This document shows positions 34,779 to 43,687 of a DNA stretch of 64,000 bases, piece after piece (position 1 is the stretch's first letter; every line of letters starts with the position of its first letter). Source of the DNA: Flagellimonas sp. CMM7. Its GTDB lineage: Bacteria > Bacteroidota > Bacteroidia > Flavobacteriales > Flavobacteriaceae. The stretch is taken from assembly GCF_021390195.1 (NCBI RefSeq), contig NZ_CP090003.1, forward strand, positions 1,104,001-1,168,000. Direction: 5' to 3'. A program made the position numbers and the translations under genes. The notes below the pieces were generated by a model that was not told where the DNA came from, did no database searches, and saw only the letters and a program-made list of their open reading frames with translations.

Positions 34779-36236
34779 ATGCTAAAACAACATCTACAGT
34801 TTAAGCTTTCCCAAAAGTTGTCTCCGCAGCAGATACAACTTATGAAGCTAATTCAGCTGCCTACACAGGCTTTTGAACAACGCTTAAAACAAGAACTCGA
34901 GGAAAATCCTGCTCTGGAGAGTGGAAAAGCCGAAAGTGAAACCATGGATGAAGGTTTTGAGGATACTTACGATGATAGTGCTGATAGCGAGACCATTGCA
35001 GCAGAAGAAATCAATATTGATGATTATTTAAGTGACGATGAGATTCCCGACTATAGAACACAGACAAGCAACTATAGTCCAGACGATGATGAAAAAAGTA
35101 TTCCGTATGCTTCTGGAACTTCTTTTAACCAATACTTGATCAACCAACTTAATACGGTTTATCTAGATGATGAAGAGTGGGCCATTGCAGAGTTTTTGGT
35201 GGGCAGTGTAGATGAAAGTGGTTATATACGCAGACCGCTTTCCGATATTATGGATGATCTTGCTTTTACCCAGAATATTTATGTTGAGGAAAATAAGATT
35301 AATAGTGTCCTTAAAATGGTTCAGGAATTGGACCCGCCAGGAGTAGCTGCCAGATCACTGGGGGAATGCCTTATTATTCAGCTGAAGCGTAAGGAGAAAA
35401 ATCCAGCTGTTGAACTTGCCATTTCCATTCTGGAAAAATCTTTCGAGCAATTCACTAAAAAACATTATTCCAAATTACTTCAAAAGCATCATATTAATGA
35501 AGATCAACTTAAAGATGCTATTTCAGAAATTGAAAAACTGAACCCTAAACCCGGGGGGTCTTATGCTGGTAACACAAGAATCATTGAACATATTGTTCCT
35601 GATTTCTCCATTAAGATAGTTGAAGGTGAATTGGAATTAACCCTAAACGGTAGAAACGCCCCTGAACTTCATGTTTCTAGAGATTACAACAATATGTTGG
35701 AAGGGTATAAAAATTCTAAGGAGAAATCAAAATCCCAAAAAGATACCGTTCTCTTTATAAAACAAAAATTAGATGCGGCAAAGTGGTTCATAGATGCTAT
35801 TAAACAACGTCAGCAGACCTTGTACATAACCATGAGCACCATCATGAACTATCAGAAAGATTATTTTTTAAGTGGTGATGAACGCAAGCTACGCCCTATG
35901 ATCTTAAAGGACATTGCTGATCAGATACATATGGATGTCTCCACAGTGTCAAGAGTTGCCAATAGTAAATATGTTGATACGCCTTACGGAACAAAATTGA
36001 TTAAGGAGTACTTTTCTGAGTCTATGAAGAATGAACAAGGAGAAGACGTATCAACAAAAGAAATTAAAAAGATACTGGAAACTGTTATTGGAGAAGAGCT
36101 AAAGAAAAAACCTTTAACGGACGATAAACTGGCAAAAATTCTGAAAGAACGAGGCTATCCAATTGCAAGACGAACTGTTGCTAAATATAGAGAGCAATTG
36201 GGAATCCCAGTGGCTAGGCTAAGAAAGCAAATTTAA
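34779..36236 (+). CDS. rpoN: RNA polymerase sigma-54 factor
   Basis: A 485-aa sigma-54. Region I is the glutamine- and leucine-rich N-terminus (QFKLSQKLSPQQIQLMKLIQLP, then QELEENPALE). An acidic region II follows at about 50-110. The core-binding domain spans about 115-310. The C-terminus has the helix-turn-helix (VSTVSRVANSKYV) and the RpoN box ARRTVAKYRE at 463-472, which contacts the -24 promoter element. It needs an AAA+ activator; none is in this window. The next gene overlaps its stop codon by one base, so the two are translationally coupled. Confidence 0.97.
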   Translation: MLKQHLQFKLSQKLSPQQIQLMKLIQLPTQAFEQRLKQELEENPALESGKAESETMDEGFEDTYDDSADSETIAAEEINIDDYLSDDEIPDYRTQTSNYSPDDDEKSIPYASGTSFNQYLINQLNTVYLDDEEWAIAEFLVGSVDESGYIRRPLSDIMDDLAFTQNIYVEENKINSVLKMVQELDPPGVAARSLGECLIIQLKRKEKNPAVELAISILEKSFEQFTKKHYSKLLQKHHINEDQLKDAISEIEKLNPKPGGSYAGNTRIIEHIVPDFSIKIVEGELELTLNGRNAPELHVSRDYNNMLEGYKNSKEKSKSQKDTVLFIKQKLDAAKWFIDAIKQRQQTLYITMSTIMNYQKDYFLSGDERKLRPMILKDIADQIHMDVSTVSRVANSKYVDTPYGTKLIKEYFSESMKNEQGEDVSTKEIKKILETVIGEELKKKPLTDDKLAKILKERGYPIARRTVAKYREQLGIPVARLRKQI

Positions 36237-36841
36237 TGCGCCATTTCCATAATATTATCTCCTATATTTTCCATCCATTGTTCACCCCAATTGGAGGAAC
36301 ATTACTTTACTTTTTGGTGACACCAAAATACAGTTCATTAGAGATTCAAAGTGGAAATATTCTACCTATTTTTATTCTTACCGTAATCATCCCAATAATA
36401 TTTTTTCTTATTCTTAAAAACTTAGGGATAATCAGCTCCATTTTTTTACCTACAGTAAAAGAACGAAAGTACCCTCTTTACATTAGTTGCATCTTATTAT
36501 TGATGATTTTGTACAAGGTCATCCCGAACAACTATATTCATGAGTTATTTTATTTTTTCACTGGGCTTTTAACAGCAACAGGAGCAGCACTAATACTCTT
36601 GTTCCTTAAATTTAAAGCAAGTATCCATCTTTTGGGGATGGGTAGTCTTTTGATGTTTATGATAGGCTTAAGCATTCACTTTGAAATAAACATTACTCTG
36701 GCCATTAGTATTTTTACTTTATTGACGGGATTAGTTACTACATCTAGATTATACCTTAATGCACATAGTAAAAACGAATTGTTGATAGGATTCCTTATTG
36801 GGACATGTTCTCAACTTATTATTCTAAAGTACTGGCTATAG
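36236..36841 (+). CDS. PAP2-like integral membrane protein
   Basis: A 201-aa protein with about six membrane helices. It resembles the PAP2 phosphatase layout but is degenerate: KERKYP at 76-81 stands where the first motif (KxxxxxxRP) belongs; the central PSGH motif is missing (SIHLLGMGS in its place); the last motif is SRLYLNAHSKNE, that is SR-x5-H-x3 with Glu instead of Asp. Activity is therefore doubtful. It starts inside the rpoN stop codon (TAATG) and its own stop codon TAG is part of the palindrome CTATAG shared with the convergent barrel gene. Confidence 0.7.
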   Translation: MRHFHNIISYIFHPLFTPIGGTLLYFLVTPKYSSLEIQSGNILPIFILTVIIPIIFFLILKNLGIISSIFLPTVKERKYPLYISCILLLMILYKVIPNNYIHELFYFFTGLLTATGAALILLFLKFKASIHLLGMGSLLMFMIGLSIHFEINITLAISIFTLLTGLVTTSRLYLNAHSKNELLIGFLIGTCSQLIILKYWL

Positions 36842-37540
36842 GATGTAGAAAATTATACCTATTCTAAGTACACGAATATCAATAGCCTCCCCGGTCTCAA
36901 GTGCAGTTCCATCTTCCAACAATGGATTTAGACTATAGTAGGCTTGAACATTCCAGGTGTTATATCCAAAGTTTAATTGTAGTCCATATTGAAAGCTCTG
37001 AATATCATCATTGGAAAAGCGCATTGTATTCGTATCGCTTACCATCCTAGAGCTACCAGAAAAAACGTACCCTAATTTAGCTCCTGCATAGATTCTCCAA
37101 AATTTATATTCATCAGCTGTTGATGTCCGCCATCTTAATTCTAACGGAATCTCAATAGCATGGGTTTCCAACTTGTTTCTTTCAAAATCTGAAGTATCCG
37201 AGACTCTATAAACTATGTTATTGCCAACTTCACTAGCCACTATATTACTGTAGTATGAATTTGTGGCATAGCCCAAACCTATTCCAATACCAAAATTCCT
37301 TCGTTGATTAAATGGAATGTCCTTTATAAAACCTGTTTGCAGGTTATATGATAGACTTCTCTGAACTACATCGGACGGTTTTTCCAATAGAAAGTTATAT
37401 CCCAAACCAATGTAAAATTGATCTTCAAAATATTCAGACGACTTATTAGATGTATTATTGAAACCAGATTGTGCGCTTCCAAAAATTGAAAACAATAAAA
37501 AAGCAACACAGTTAAAATATTTTGTTGTCCCAACTAACAT
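36836..37540 (-). CDS. PorT-like outer-membrane beta-barrel protein
   Basis: A 234-aa exported protein with a signal peptide (CVAFLLFSIFGSAQ). The rest alternates polar and hydrophobic residues in about eight strands (FYIGLGYNFLL, NFGIGIGLGYATNSYY, HAIEIPLELRWRTS, WRIYAGAKLGYVFSGS, FQYGLQLNFGYNTW, VQAYYSLNPLL) and ends IDIRVLRIGIIFYIL, typical of PorT-family barrels. PorT is needed for type IX secretion in other Bacteroidetes, but this family is broad and the function here is not proved. A terminator separates it from exbD upstream, so it is transcribed alone or by read-through. Confidence 0.75.
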   Translation of the reverse strand: MLVGTTKYFNCVAFLLFSIFGSAQSGFNNTSNKSSEYFEDQFYIGLGYNFLLEKPSDVVQRSLSYNLQTGFIKDIPFNQRRNFGIGIGLGYATNSYYSNIVASEVGNNIVYRVSDTSDFERNKLETHAIEIPLELRWRTSTADEYKFWRIYAGAKLGYVFSGSSRMVSDTNTMRFSNDDIQSFQYGLQLNFGYNTWNVQAYYSLNPLLEDGTALETGEAIDIRVLRIGIIFYIL

Positions 37541-37554
37541 GTCATGTTTTCGTT

Positions 37555-37596
37555 TTAAAATAAAAAACGTCCCAAATTTATAATTTGGGACGTTTT
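37555..37596 (-). terminator. Terminator of the exbBD operon
   Basis: A perfect 15-bp stem (37564-37578 with 37582-37596, loop of 3) is followed on the minus strand by a T-rich run. It stands between the second exbD gene and the barrel gene. Confidence 0.85.
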
Positions 37597-37616
37597 CACT
37601 AAATCTAAGTTATTGC

Positions 37617-38099
37617 TTACTGTAAATTATTAAAAGCATTTCCTTCATAAGTCGTATAGTTGACTTTTAAGGCGTTTACTTCTCTTAATTGTTGCTTAAT
37701 ATCAGCGATAAGACCCATATTGGCTTCTTTATCAACCTTTAAAGCGGTAGTTAATACATTTTGTATTTCTTGAGGTTTCTTAGCGCGCTCTGCAAGAATA
37801 TAAGAACCTACTTCATCCACATTGGCATATTTATCGTTCAATTGAATTTTTGGCTCAGTTCCAAAAACCTTTTGATATTCTCTTGTAGGCTTACCCACAT
37901 AGATATAAATTACCCTGTCCTTCTTCTCCAATTTCTTAATTTCCGTTGCATTAGGAAGCGTATTTTCAACCATCAAAGAACTATCTTTCATCGTAGTAAC
38001 CGTCATAAAAAAGAACAGTAGCATAAATACGATATCTGGTAATGAAGCAGTTGAAACCGCTGGCAAATCACCATCTTTCTTTTTTGCAAACTTTGACAT
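37617..38099 (-). CDS. exbD: ExbD/TolR family protein, copy 2
   Basis: A 160-aa energy-transducing protein. After a short cytoplasmic start, one membrane helix (LPDIVFMLLFFFMTVTT) carries the proton-path Asp22. The periplasmic part has the family strand VIYIYVGKPT and a C-terminal domain. With the ExbB homologue it should couple the proton gradient to TonB-dependent uptake, or act like TolR. The last gene of the four-gene energiser operon, it lies 11 bases after the other exbD and ends just before a strong terminator. Confidence 0.92.
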   Translation of the reverse strand: MSKFAKKKDGDLPAVSTASLPDIVFMLLFFFMTVTTMKDSSLMVENTLPNATEIKKLEKKDRVIYIYVGKPTREYQKVFGTEPKIQLNDKYANVDEVGSYILAERAKKPQEIQNVLTTALKVDKEANMGLIADIKQQLREVNALKVNYTTYEGNAFNNLQ

Positions 38100-38110
38100 A
38101 TGATTATACT

Positions 38111-38719
38111 TTAGTTAGTTGATGTTTCCGCTTCGGAAAGTTTCTGAGGAAACATTTCTTGAATGCGCTTTACTTTGTCCTTAAGATCATCACGTACGGA
38201 TTTAGGTGTTTCTGGATTCAGATATTCTGCCTCCATACTCGTGAAATCATCACCATACAAACGTTGAGCCTCACGGTTACGCAAATCATTATATGCGCCA
38301 ACCAACTCATTCTGTACAGTAATATAGGTAGCATACTTAGTTTCCCTATCATTCTTTAGGGAAATAATCGCTTTTTCCGGATTATCTGATGAAGCTAAAT
38401 CCTTTCTACCTTTGCAATAGTTACATGATCCATCACCGCCATTTTCCAAAAAAGCAACAGCAGCAGCTCTAAGATTTTTTAAATCCATTAAATCATCTTC
38501 TACCAATAATTGACCATTTCTATTGATGTTAACAGTAAAAATATTTTTCTGCTTAATAACCACATCAATATCATCTGGCGGATCCATTGGAGGCAACATA
38601 CGATCTAATCCTGCATCCGTCTCAATGGTTGTAGTAACCAAGAAAAAGATAAGTAATAAGAAAGCTATGTCTGCCATAGAACCGGCATTCACTTCTGGTG
38701 CTCCTTTTCTTCTAGGCAT
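38111..38719 (-). CDS. exbD: ExbD/TolR family protein, copy 1, with periplasmic CxxC
   Basis: A 202-aa ExbD. The membrane helix SMADIAFLLLIFFLVTTT holds the essential Asp17. The periplasmic part is longer than usual and contains CNYC (Cys99 and Cys102) in GGDGSCNYCKGRKD, followed by a helical, charged region to the end. The cysteines could form a disulfide or bind a metal. Two different ExbD proteins with one ExbB is normal in Bacteroidetes and suggests a mixed ExbD complex. Confidence 0.92.
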   Translation of the reverse strand: MPRRKGAPEVNAGSMADIAFLLLIFFLVTTTIETDAGLDRMLPPMDPPDDIDVVIKQKNIFTVNINRNGQLLVEDDLMDLKNLRAAAVAFLENGGDGSCNYCKGRKDLASSDNPEKAIISLKNDRETKYATYITVQNELVGAYNDLRNREAQRLYGDDFTSMEAEYLNPETPKSVRDDLKDKVKRIQEMFPQKLSEAETSTN

Positions 38720-38731
38720 AATTATATATTT

Positions 38732-39169
38732 TTACTTAACAAACATTTTTTTCAACCCTGGAATAACCATAAGCGCAACGGCAATAACAGTAAGGATAAA
38801 AAATACATTTAATCCCATACCTATATTCTTGACCGTACCTTCCGTAGCTCCAAGATTGGACATAGATTCTGCAACTTCTTTAGCTTCTTCTCCAGAAGAA
38901 AGTCCGTAAGAAATGGCAACAACAATTGCCAATCCACCAATACCAAATAATGCCTTTTTAAGGCTACCTGGTGTGGCCAACAATTTTTGAAGTCCAAAAA
39001 ACACTGTTGCAATCACCGCGATGGCCAACAGAATATACATGATAATGAACATAAAGTTCATCGCGCCACTGTTTATTGCATCCGGATCATCTGCAGATGG
39101 CATAAAGAACCACAATGCTGCAGCTATCAACCCAATGGCAATAAGCGCTATTTTTATTAATTTATTCAT
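38732..39169 (-). CDS. Small membrane protein of the exbB-exbD operon
   Basis: A 145-aa protein with four likely membrane helices (about 4-22, 38-62, 74-91, 115-137) and a loop with SGEEAKEVAESMSNLGATEGTV. I do not recognise a named family. It lies 27 bases after exbB and 12 before the first exbD, inside the operon, so it probably belongs to the energiser complex. Its position between ExbB and ExbD is what makes it interesting. Confidence 0.7.
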   Translation of the reverse strand: MNKLIKIALIAIGLIAAALWFFMPSADDPDAINSGAMNFMFIIMYILLAIAVIATVFFGLQKLLATPGSLKKALFGIGGLAIVVAISYGLSSGEEAKEVAESMSNLGATEGTVKNIGMGLNVFFILTVIAVALMVIPGLKKMFVK

Positions 39170-39196
39170 GACTCTCGATAGTTTTAAATTTCGTAA

Positions 39197-39931
39197 TTAC
39201 TTTTTGTGTGCTGCCAACATATCTATTAAAGATATAGAGGAGTCTTCCATGTCGTTTACGATACTATCGATTTTTGCAATAATATAGTTATAGAAAATTT
39301 GAAGAATAATCGCAGTGATCAAACCAAATACCGTTGTCAATAACGCTACTTGAATATCTCCTGCAATTAGAGATGCACTCAAGTTACCTACTGCAGCAAT
39401 TTTCTGGAAGGCAGCAATCATACCGATTACCGTACCCATAAATCCAAGCATTGGTGCAATAGCAATAAATAAAGACAACCAAGAAACGTTTTTCTCTAAT
39501 TGTCCCATTTGAACTCCACCATAAGCAACAACAGCTTTTTCAGCAGATTCCAATCCTTCTCCAGCTCTATCCAATCCTTGGTAGAAGATAGAAGCAACAG
39601 GACCTTTTGTGTTTCTGCATATTTCTTTTGCAGCTTCTATGCCGCCAGAAGCCAATGCATCTTCCACTTGTTGTTTAAGCTTAGCCGAGTTGGTACTGGC
39701 CAAATTCAAATAAATAATTCTTTCAATCGCAACTGCTAATCCCAAAATCAAACATAACAGTACAATTCCCATGAAGGCAGGCCCCCCTTGAATAAACTGT
39801 TCTTTCAATACTTGAGTGAAACCTTTGCTAGCCTGAGCCGCAGCTTCTTCTTGTAACATAGCTGCAGATGCAGTCGTAGTTCCCAAAATAAACATTCCGG
39901 CTACAGCCAGAGTAGAGGATATTTTTTTCAT
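39197..39931 (-). CDS. exbB: MotA/TolQ/ExbB proton channel protein
   Basis: A 244-aa ExbB/TolQ homologue that forms the proton channel with ExbD. It has an N-terminal signal-like helix (STLAVAGMFILGTTTASA), then a membrane helix (FMGIVLLCLILGLAVAIERIIYL). The C-terminal two-helix motif is typical: VSWLSLFIAIAPMLGFMGTVIGMIAAF, then ASLIAGDIQVALLTTVFGLITAIILQIFYN. Start taken at ATG 39931; the open frame extends to a TTG at 39940. A TATCTTTA element at 39967-39974 may be its -7 box. First gene of the operon exbB-X-exbD-exbD. Confidence 0.93.
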   Translation of the reverse strand: MKKISSTLAVAGMFILGTTTASAAMLQEEAAAQASKGFTQVLKEQFIQGGPAFMGIVLLCLILGLAVAIERIIYLNLASTNSAKLKQQVEDALASGGIEAAKEICRNTKGPVASIFYQGLDRAGEGLESAEKAVVAYGGVQMGQLEKNVSWLSLFIAIAPMLGFMGTVIGMIAAFQKIAAVGNLSASLIAGDIQVALLTTVFGLITAIILQIFYNYIIAKIDSIVNDMEDSSISLIDMLAAHKK

Positions 39932-40009
39932 CTCTTTCAAACTTAAATTTAGTTAGTTAATAATGTTAAAGATATAAAAATTTTATAATTGAAAAATTAA
40001 AATACCTAG

Positions 40010-40097
40010 CAGAGAGGAAGGGATTCGAACCCTCGATACACTTTTGGTGTATACACACTTTCCAGGCGTGCGCCTTCGACCACTCGGCCACCTCTCT
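40010..40097 (-). tRNA. tRNA-Ser (anticodon GGA)
   Basis: An 88-nt class II tRNA on the minus strand: acceptor AGAGAGG with CCTCTCT and discriminator G, D-arm GCCGAGTGGTCGAAGGC, anticodon stem CACGC/GTGTG enclosing CTGGAAA (anticodon GGA), a long variable arm with TATACACC and GGTGTATA-like pairing, and T-loop GTTCGAATC. CCA is not encoded. It lies 66 bases after ansA on the same strand. Confidence 0.95.
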
Positions 40098-40163
40098 ATT
40101 ATTATAGTTAGGCCGAGCAATAAACAAAAAAATAATTAGTTAATGAAATTTGAGGCGTTAATT

Positions 40164-41195
40164 TTAGTGCATTTCACCACGGAGCGATGTTTCAAAAATT
40201 GTCTTAAAGAGTTTACCGGAAATATTACTGCCCAAAAGATACATAGCTTTTGTTATAGCAGCTTCCGTCGTAATATCCTTTCCGTTAATCAATTGCATCT
40301 CCTTTAGCTTTTCGCTGGTCTCATAATGTCCCATTGAAACACCACCTCCAGAACATTGTGTTACATTAATAATATGTAACCCTCTGGCAATGGCTTCCCT
40401 CAGTTCATTTAGAAACCAATCATCCATTGGCGCATTTCCAGCTCCATAGGTTTCTAATATTACCGCTTTTAACCCAGGTATATGTAAAATGCCCGTTAGC
40501 ACAGACCTATTAAGACCTGGAAAAAGCTTTAATACCACTATATTATCATCCATTCTCTTATGGACTCGTAAGATTTTTCCTTTATGATGTCTTTTAGCAA
40601 GGTATGAATCATGAACTTTTAAATGCACCCCTGATTCAACTAATGGCGGGTGGTTTAGAGAAGCAAAAGCTTCAAAATGTTCTGCATTAATTTTGGTTGT
40701 TCTATTTGCCCGATACAATTTATATTCAAAATATAGCCCTACTTCTTGCACAACTGGCCTTCCCTTTTCTTTTAGTGCAGCTATTTGAATGGATGTGATC
40801 AAATTCTCTTTCGCATCAGTCCGTAAATCCCCAATGGGAAGCTGAGATCCCGTAAAGATTACCGGTTTTGAAAGATTTTCCAACATAAAACTCAAAGCAG
40901 AGGCCGAATAGCTCATGGTATCACTTCCGTGCAGCACCACAAAACCATCATAAAGTTTATAATTATCTTCAATCATTGATGCTATTGTTGCCCAATGATC
41001 GGGATTCATGTTAGAAGAATCTATTGGTTCTTCAAAAGATATTCCCTTTATACTGCAATCCAATTGGTTGAGTTCTGGAATATTTCCAACCAACTCATCA
41101 AAATTAAAGGCTTTTAATGCTCCCGTTTTATAATCCTTTATCATACCGATGGTACCTCCGGTATAAATGAGCAGAATATTTGTTTTGTTTTTCAT
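40164..41195 (-). CDS. ansA: Type I L-asparaginase
   Basis: A 343-aa cytoplasmic asparaginase that hydrolyses asparagine to aspartate and ammonia. The two catalytic threonine sites are present: the N-terminal YTGGTIG (Thr12 or Thr15) and HGSDTM (89-94). No signal peptide is seen, which fits type I rather than the periplasmic type II. I chose ATG 41195 (MKNKTNILLIYTGG); the frame also has an ATG at 41213 that would overlap tatD. It follows the tatD gene by 7 bases and is in the same transcript. Confidence 0.93.
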   Translation of the reverse strand: MKNKTNILLIYTGGTIGMIKDYKTGALKAFNFDELVGNIPELNQLDCSIKGISFEEPIDSSNMNPDHWATIASMIEDNYKLYDGFVVLHGSDTMSYSASALSFMLENLSKPVIFTGSQLPIGDLRTDAKENLITSIQIAALKEKGRPVVQEVGLYFEYKLYRANRTTKINAEHFEAFASLNHPPLVESGVHLKVHDSYLAKRHHKGKILRVHKRMDDNIVVLKLFPGLNRSVLTGILHIPGLKAVILETYGAGNAPMDDWFLNELREAIARGLHIINVTQCSGGGVSMGHYETSEKLKEMQLINGKDITTEAAITKAMYLLGSNISGKLFKTIFETSLRGEMH

Positions 41196-41202
41196 ATGAG
41201 TT

Positions 41203-41970
41203 CTAAATACCAAAAACCTTTTTGGAATTATTCGTTGTTACTGAAGCAATCTCCTCTTGATCTATACCATACACCAAAGCAAGTTTTTCCAATACCTTAA
41301 TTATATAGGAGCTTTCGTTCCGCTTTCCCCTGTATGGAACCGGCGCTAAATAAGGCGAATCTGTTTCTAAAACAATGTGTTGCAAATCCACTTCATTTAA
41401 AAATGTATCAATTTTTCCATTTTTAAAAGTGACCACTCCACCTATCCCCAATTTCATATTATATGATATAGCTTTATGGGCGTGCTCCAAAGTACCCGTA
41501 AAACAATGAAAAATTCCATGGAGATCTTCTGCTTTTTCCTGTTCCAAAATCTCAAAGATTTCATCAAAAGATTCCCGGCAGTGAATTACAATGGGAAGCT
41601 GATACTTTTTTGCAAGTTGAATCTGACGTACAAAAGCATCTTGTTGTTGCCTTAAAAAGCTTTTGTCCCAATAGAGATCAATCCCAATTTCCCCAACGGC
41701 ACAAAAATTTCTTTCTGAAAGCATCTTCTCCACATGGACCAACTCCTCTTCATAGTTTTCTTTTACAGAAGTAGGATGAAGCCCCATCATTAAATGAACG
41801 TTTTCTGGATACGCAGCCTCCAAGTCCAGCATAGCTTGGGTATAGGCGGAATCTATTGCAGGAATAAAAAAGCGCTTTACGCCAGCTTCTATAGCTGTTT
41901 TTATCATTGCATCACGATCTTCATCAAAAGCTTCGCTGTATAAATGTGTATGCGTATCTGTTATAACCAT
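41203..41970 (-). CDS. tatD: TatD family metal-dependent hydrolase
   Basis: A 255-aa TIM-barrel deoxyribonuclease/hydrolase. Metal ligands of the family are in ITDTHTHLYSEAF (His-x-His), GEIGIDLYW (Glu), VIHCRESFDEIF, IFHCFTG and LETDSPYLAP (Asp). TatD proteins are 3'-5' exonucleases acting on DNA or RNA in repair. It opens a two-gene unit with ansA and is divergent from the retropepsin-like gene. Confidence 0.93.
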   Translation of the reverse strand: MVITDTHTHLYSEAFDEDRDAMIKTAIEAGVKRFFIPAIDSAYTQAMLDLEAAYPENVHLMMGLHPTSVKENYEEELVHVEKMLSERNFCAVGEIGIDLYWDKSFLRQQQDAFVRQIQLAKKYQLPIVIHCRESFDEIFEILEQEKAEDLHGIFHCFTGTLEHAHKAISYNMKLGIGGVVTFKNGKIDTFLNEVDLQHIVLETDSPYLAPVPYRGKRNESSYIIKVLEKLALVYGIDQEEIASVTTNNSKKVFGI

Positions 41971-42007
41971 AAAGCAAAAATAGGTTTATCTTTAATAAAA
42001 ATAGTTG

Positions 42008-42448
42008 ATGAAATCCCTCAAAAAGTTTCTGTTCTCAAAAAGTTATATTCGTATCCCTTTGGTCTTGACAGAAACCAATCATTTTGAAATAGTGGCTAAA
42101 ATCAATGGTGTTTCTGGTCGATTTATTCTAGATACTGGAGCTTCCAACACATGTGTTGGTATGGATAAAATTGATTTTTTTAAAATGGTTTCTGAAGTTT
42201 CTGATATTAAAGCAGCCGGGGCTGGAGCCACGGAAATGGAAACCTTGGTCTCTTCCAAAAACAAGATTCAGATTGGCGACTGGAAAAAGAAGAAGCAAAA
42301 AATTGTCTTGTTTGATTTGGTCCATGTCAATGAAGCACTTACTTCCCATAATGCATTACCTGTGGATGGCATTATAGGTGGTGATGTCCTTAAAAAAGGT
42401 AAGGCTGTTATTGATTACGAAAAAAAGTGTCTCTATTTAAAGCTCTAA
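42008..42448 (+). CDS. Retropepsin-like aspartic protease
   Basis: A 146-aa protein with a single aspartic-protease half: [21 protein letters not shown] contains the DTGAS catalytic motif, and the downstream [19 protein letters not shown] matches the C-terminal hydrophobic flap-supporting strand of the retropepsin-like fold (clan AA). Such proteins must dimerise to be active. No signal peptide is obvious. The frame opens at a TTG at 42005, but ATG 42008 is the natural start. Its last 12 bases overlap the 3' end of the convergent sucB gene. The substrate is unknown. Confidence 0.8.
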   Translation: MKSLKKFLFSKSYIRIPLVLTETNHFEIVAKINGVSGRFILDTGASNTCVGMDKIDFFKMVSEVSDIKAAGAGATEMETLVSSKNKIQIGDWKKKKQKIVLFDLVHVNEALTSHNALPVDGIIGGDVLKKGKAVIDYEKKCLYLKL

Positions 42449-43660
42449 AGCCTTTTTCACATTCCCATCCATCAATAATTCCTCAGGACTTTCCAAAGCT
42501 TCTTTAACCGCGACCAAGAACCCTACAGACTCTTTGCCATCAATGATTCTATGGTCATAAGAAAGTGCCACATACATGATCGGCGCAATAACAACTTGCC
42601 CATCTTTAGCAATTGGACGCTCCACAATATTGTGCATTCCTAGGATAGCGCTTTGCGGTGGGTTTATAATGGGTGTAGACAACATGGAACCAAATACACC
42701 ACCATTGGTGATGGTAAATGTACCTCCTGTCATCTCATCTACAGTAATCTCCCCTTCTCTAGCTCTTATTGCCAAACGTTTTACCTCAGCTTCAACACCT
42801 CTAAAAGTTAGGTTTTCTGCATTTCTAATAACTGGTACCATAAGTCCTTTTGGGCCTGAAACCGCTATACTGATATCACAAAAATCATAGGACAGCATTT
42901 CCTTGCCATCTATCATAGAATTTACGGCAGGATATAGTTCCAATGCGCGAACAACTGCTTTTGTAAAGAAAGACATAAAGCCTAGACTTACACCGTGTTT
43001 TTCTTTAAAAGTCTCCTTGTATTGCTTGCGCAATTCAAAGATTGGGGACATATCAACCTCATTAAAAGTGGTCAACATAGCAGTTTCGTTCTTGGCCGCA
43101 ACCAAACGTTCTGCAACTTTTCTTCTAAGCATGGAAAGTTTAGAACGAGATTCACCTCTGCTTCCTCCAGTCGGTGACCCCATAGAAGGAACCGCTTTTA
43201 CAGCATCTTCCTTAGTAATACGACCATCTCTTCCAGAACCCGAAACCGCAGTAGGATCAATTCCTTTTTCATCAAGAATTTTCTTTGCAGCTGGTGATGG
43301 AGTCCCTGACGCATACGTCTCCTTCTTTACTTCAGCTGGTTTTGAAGCTTCCACTTTTACTGATTCTTCCTTGGCTTCTTCTTTAACTGCTGGTGCTGCA
43401 GCTGAATCTCCTTCTGGTTTAGCTGCACTGGTGTCTATAAGACACACTACCTCGCCCACTGCAACAGCATCACCTTCCTCTGCTTTCAGTGTAATAGTAC
43501 CACTTTCTTCCGCAGGAAGTTCTAAAGTTGCTTTATCTGAATCCACTTCAGCTATTGCCTGATCTTTTTCTACATAGTCTCCATCTTGCACCAACCATTC
43601 TGCAATTTCCACTTCTGTAATGGATTCCCCTGGTGAGGGAACTTTCATTTCTAAAACCAT
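42437..43660 (-). CDS. sucB: Dihydrolipoyllysine-residue succinyltransferase (2-oxoglutarate dehydrogenase E2)
   Basis: A 407-aa E2 of the 2-oxoglutarate dehydrogenase complex. The N-terminal lipoyl domain has Lys43 in DSDKATLE; an Ala/Glu/Lys-rich linker follows; the peripheral-subunit-binding domain is [35 protein letters not shown] (about 117-155); the catalytic domain ends in SYDHRIIDG with His370 and Asp374. It lies 27 bases after sucA in the same direction. The gene for E3 is not here. It overlaps the convergent retropepsin-like gene by 12 bases. Confidence 0.96.
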   Translation of the reverse strand: MVLEMKVPSPGESITEVEIAEWLVQDGDYVEKDQAIAEVDSDKATLELPAEESGTITLKAEEGDAVAVGEVVCLIDTSAAKPEGDSAAAPAVKEEAKEESVKVEASKPAEVKKETYASGTPSPAAKKILDEKGIDPTAVSGSGRDGRITKEDAVKAVPSMGSPTGGSRGESRSKLSMLRRKVAERLVAAKNETAMLTTFNEVDMSPIFELRKQYKETFKEKHGVSLGFMSFFTKAVVRALELYPAVNSMIDGKEMLSYDFCDISIAVSGPKGLMVPVIRNAENLTFRGVEAEVKRLAIRAREGEITVDEMTGGTFTITNGGVFGSMLSTPIINPPQSAILGMHNIVERPIAKDGQVVIAPIMYVALSYDHRIIDGKESVGFLVAVKEALESPEELLMDGNVKKALEL

Positions 43661-43687
43661 CTTATTCTAGTTTTAATGCTTTGTAAA

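Noticed and set aside
40098-40163. Independent promoter for tRNA-Ser
   Set aside because: The best match is TTTG-N18-TATAATAA, only 3 bases before the tRNA, so it is not convincing; read-through from ansA is equally likely.
42576-43562. Long plus-strand frames opposite sucB (104 and 219 codons)
   Set aside because: They are mirror images of the sucB coding sequence; their Ser/Pro/Thr-rich content comes from reading Ala/Glu codons backwards.
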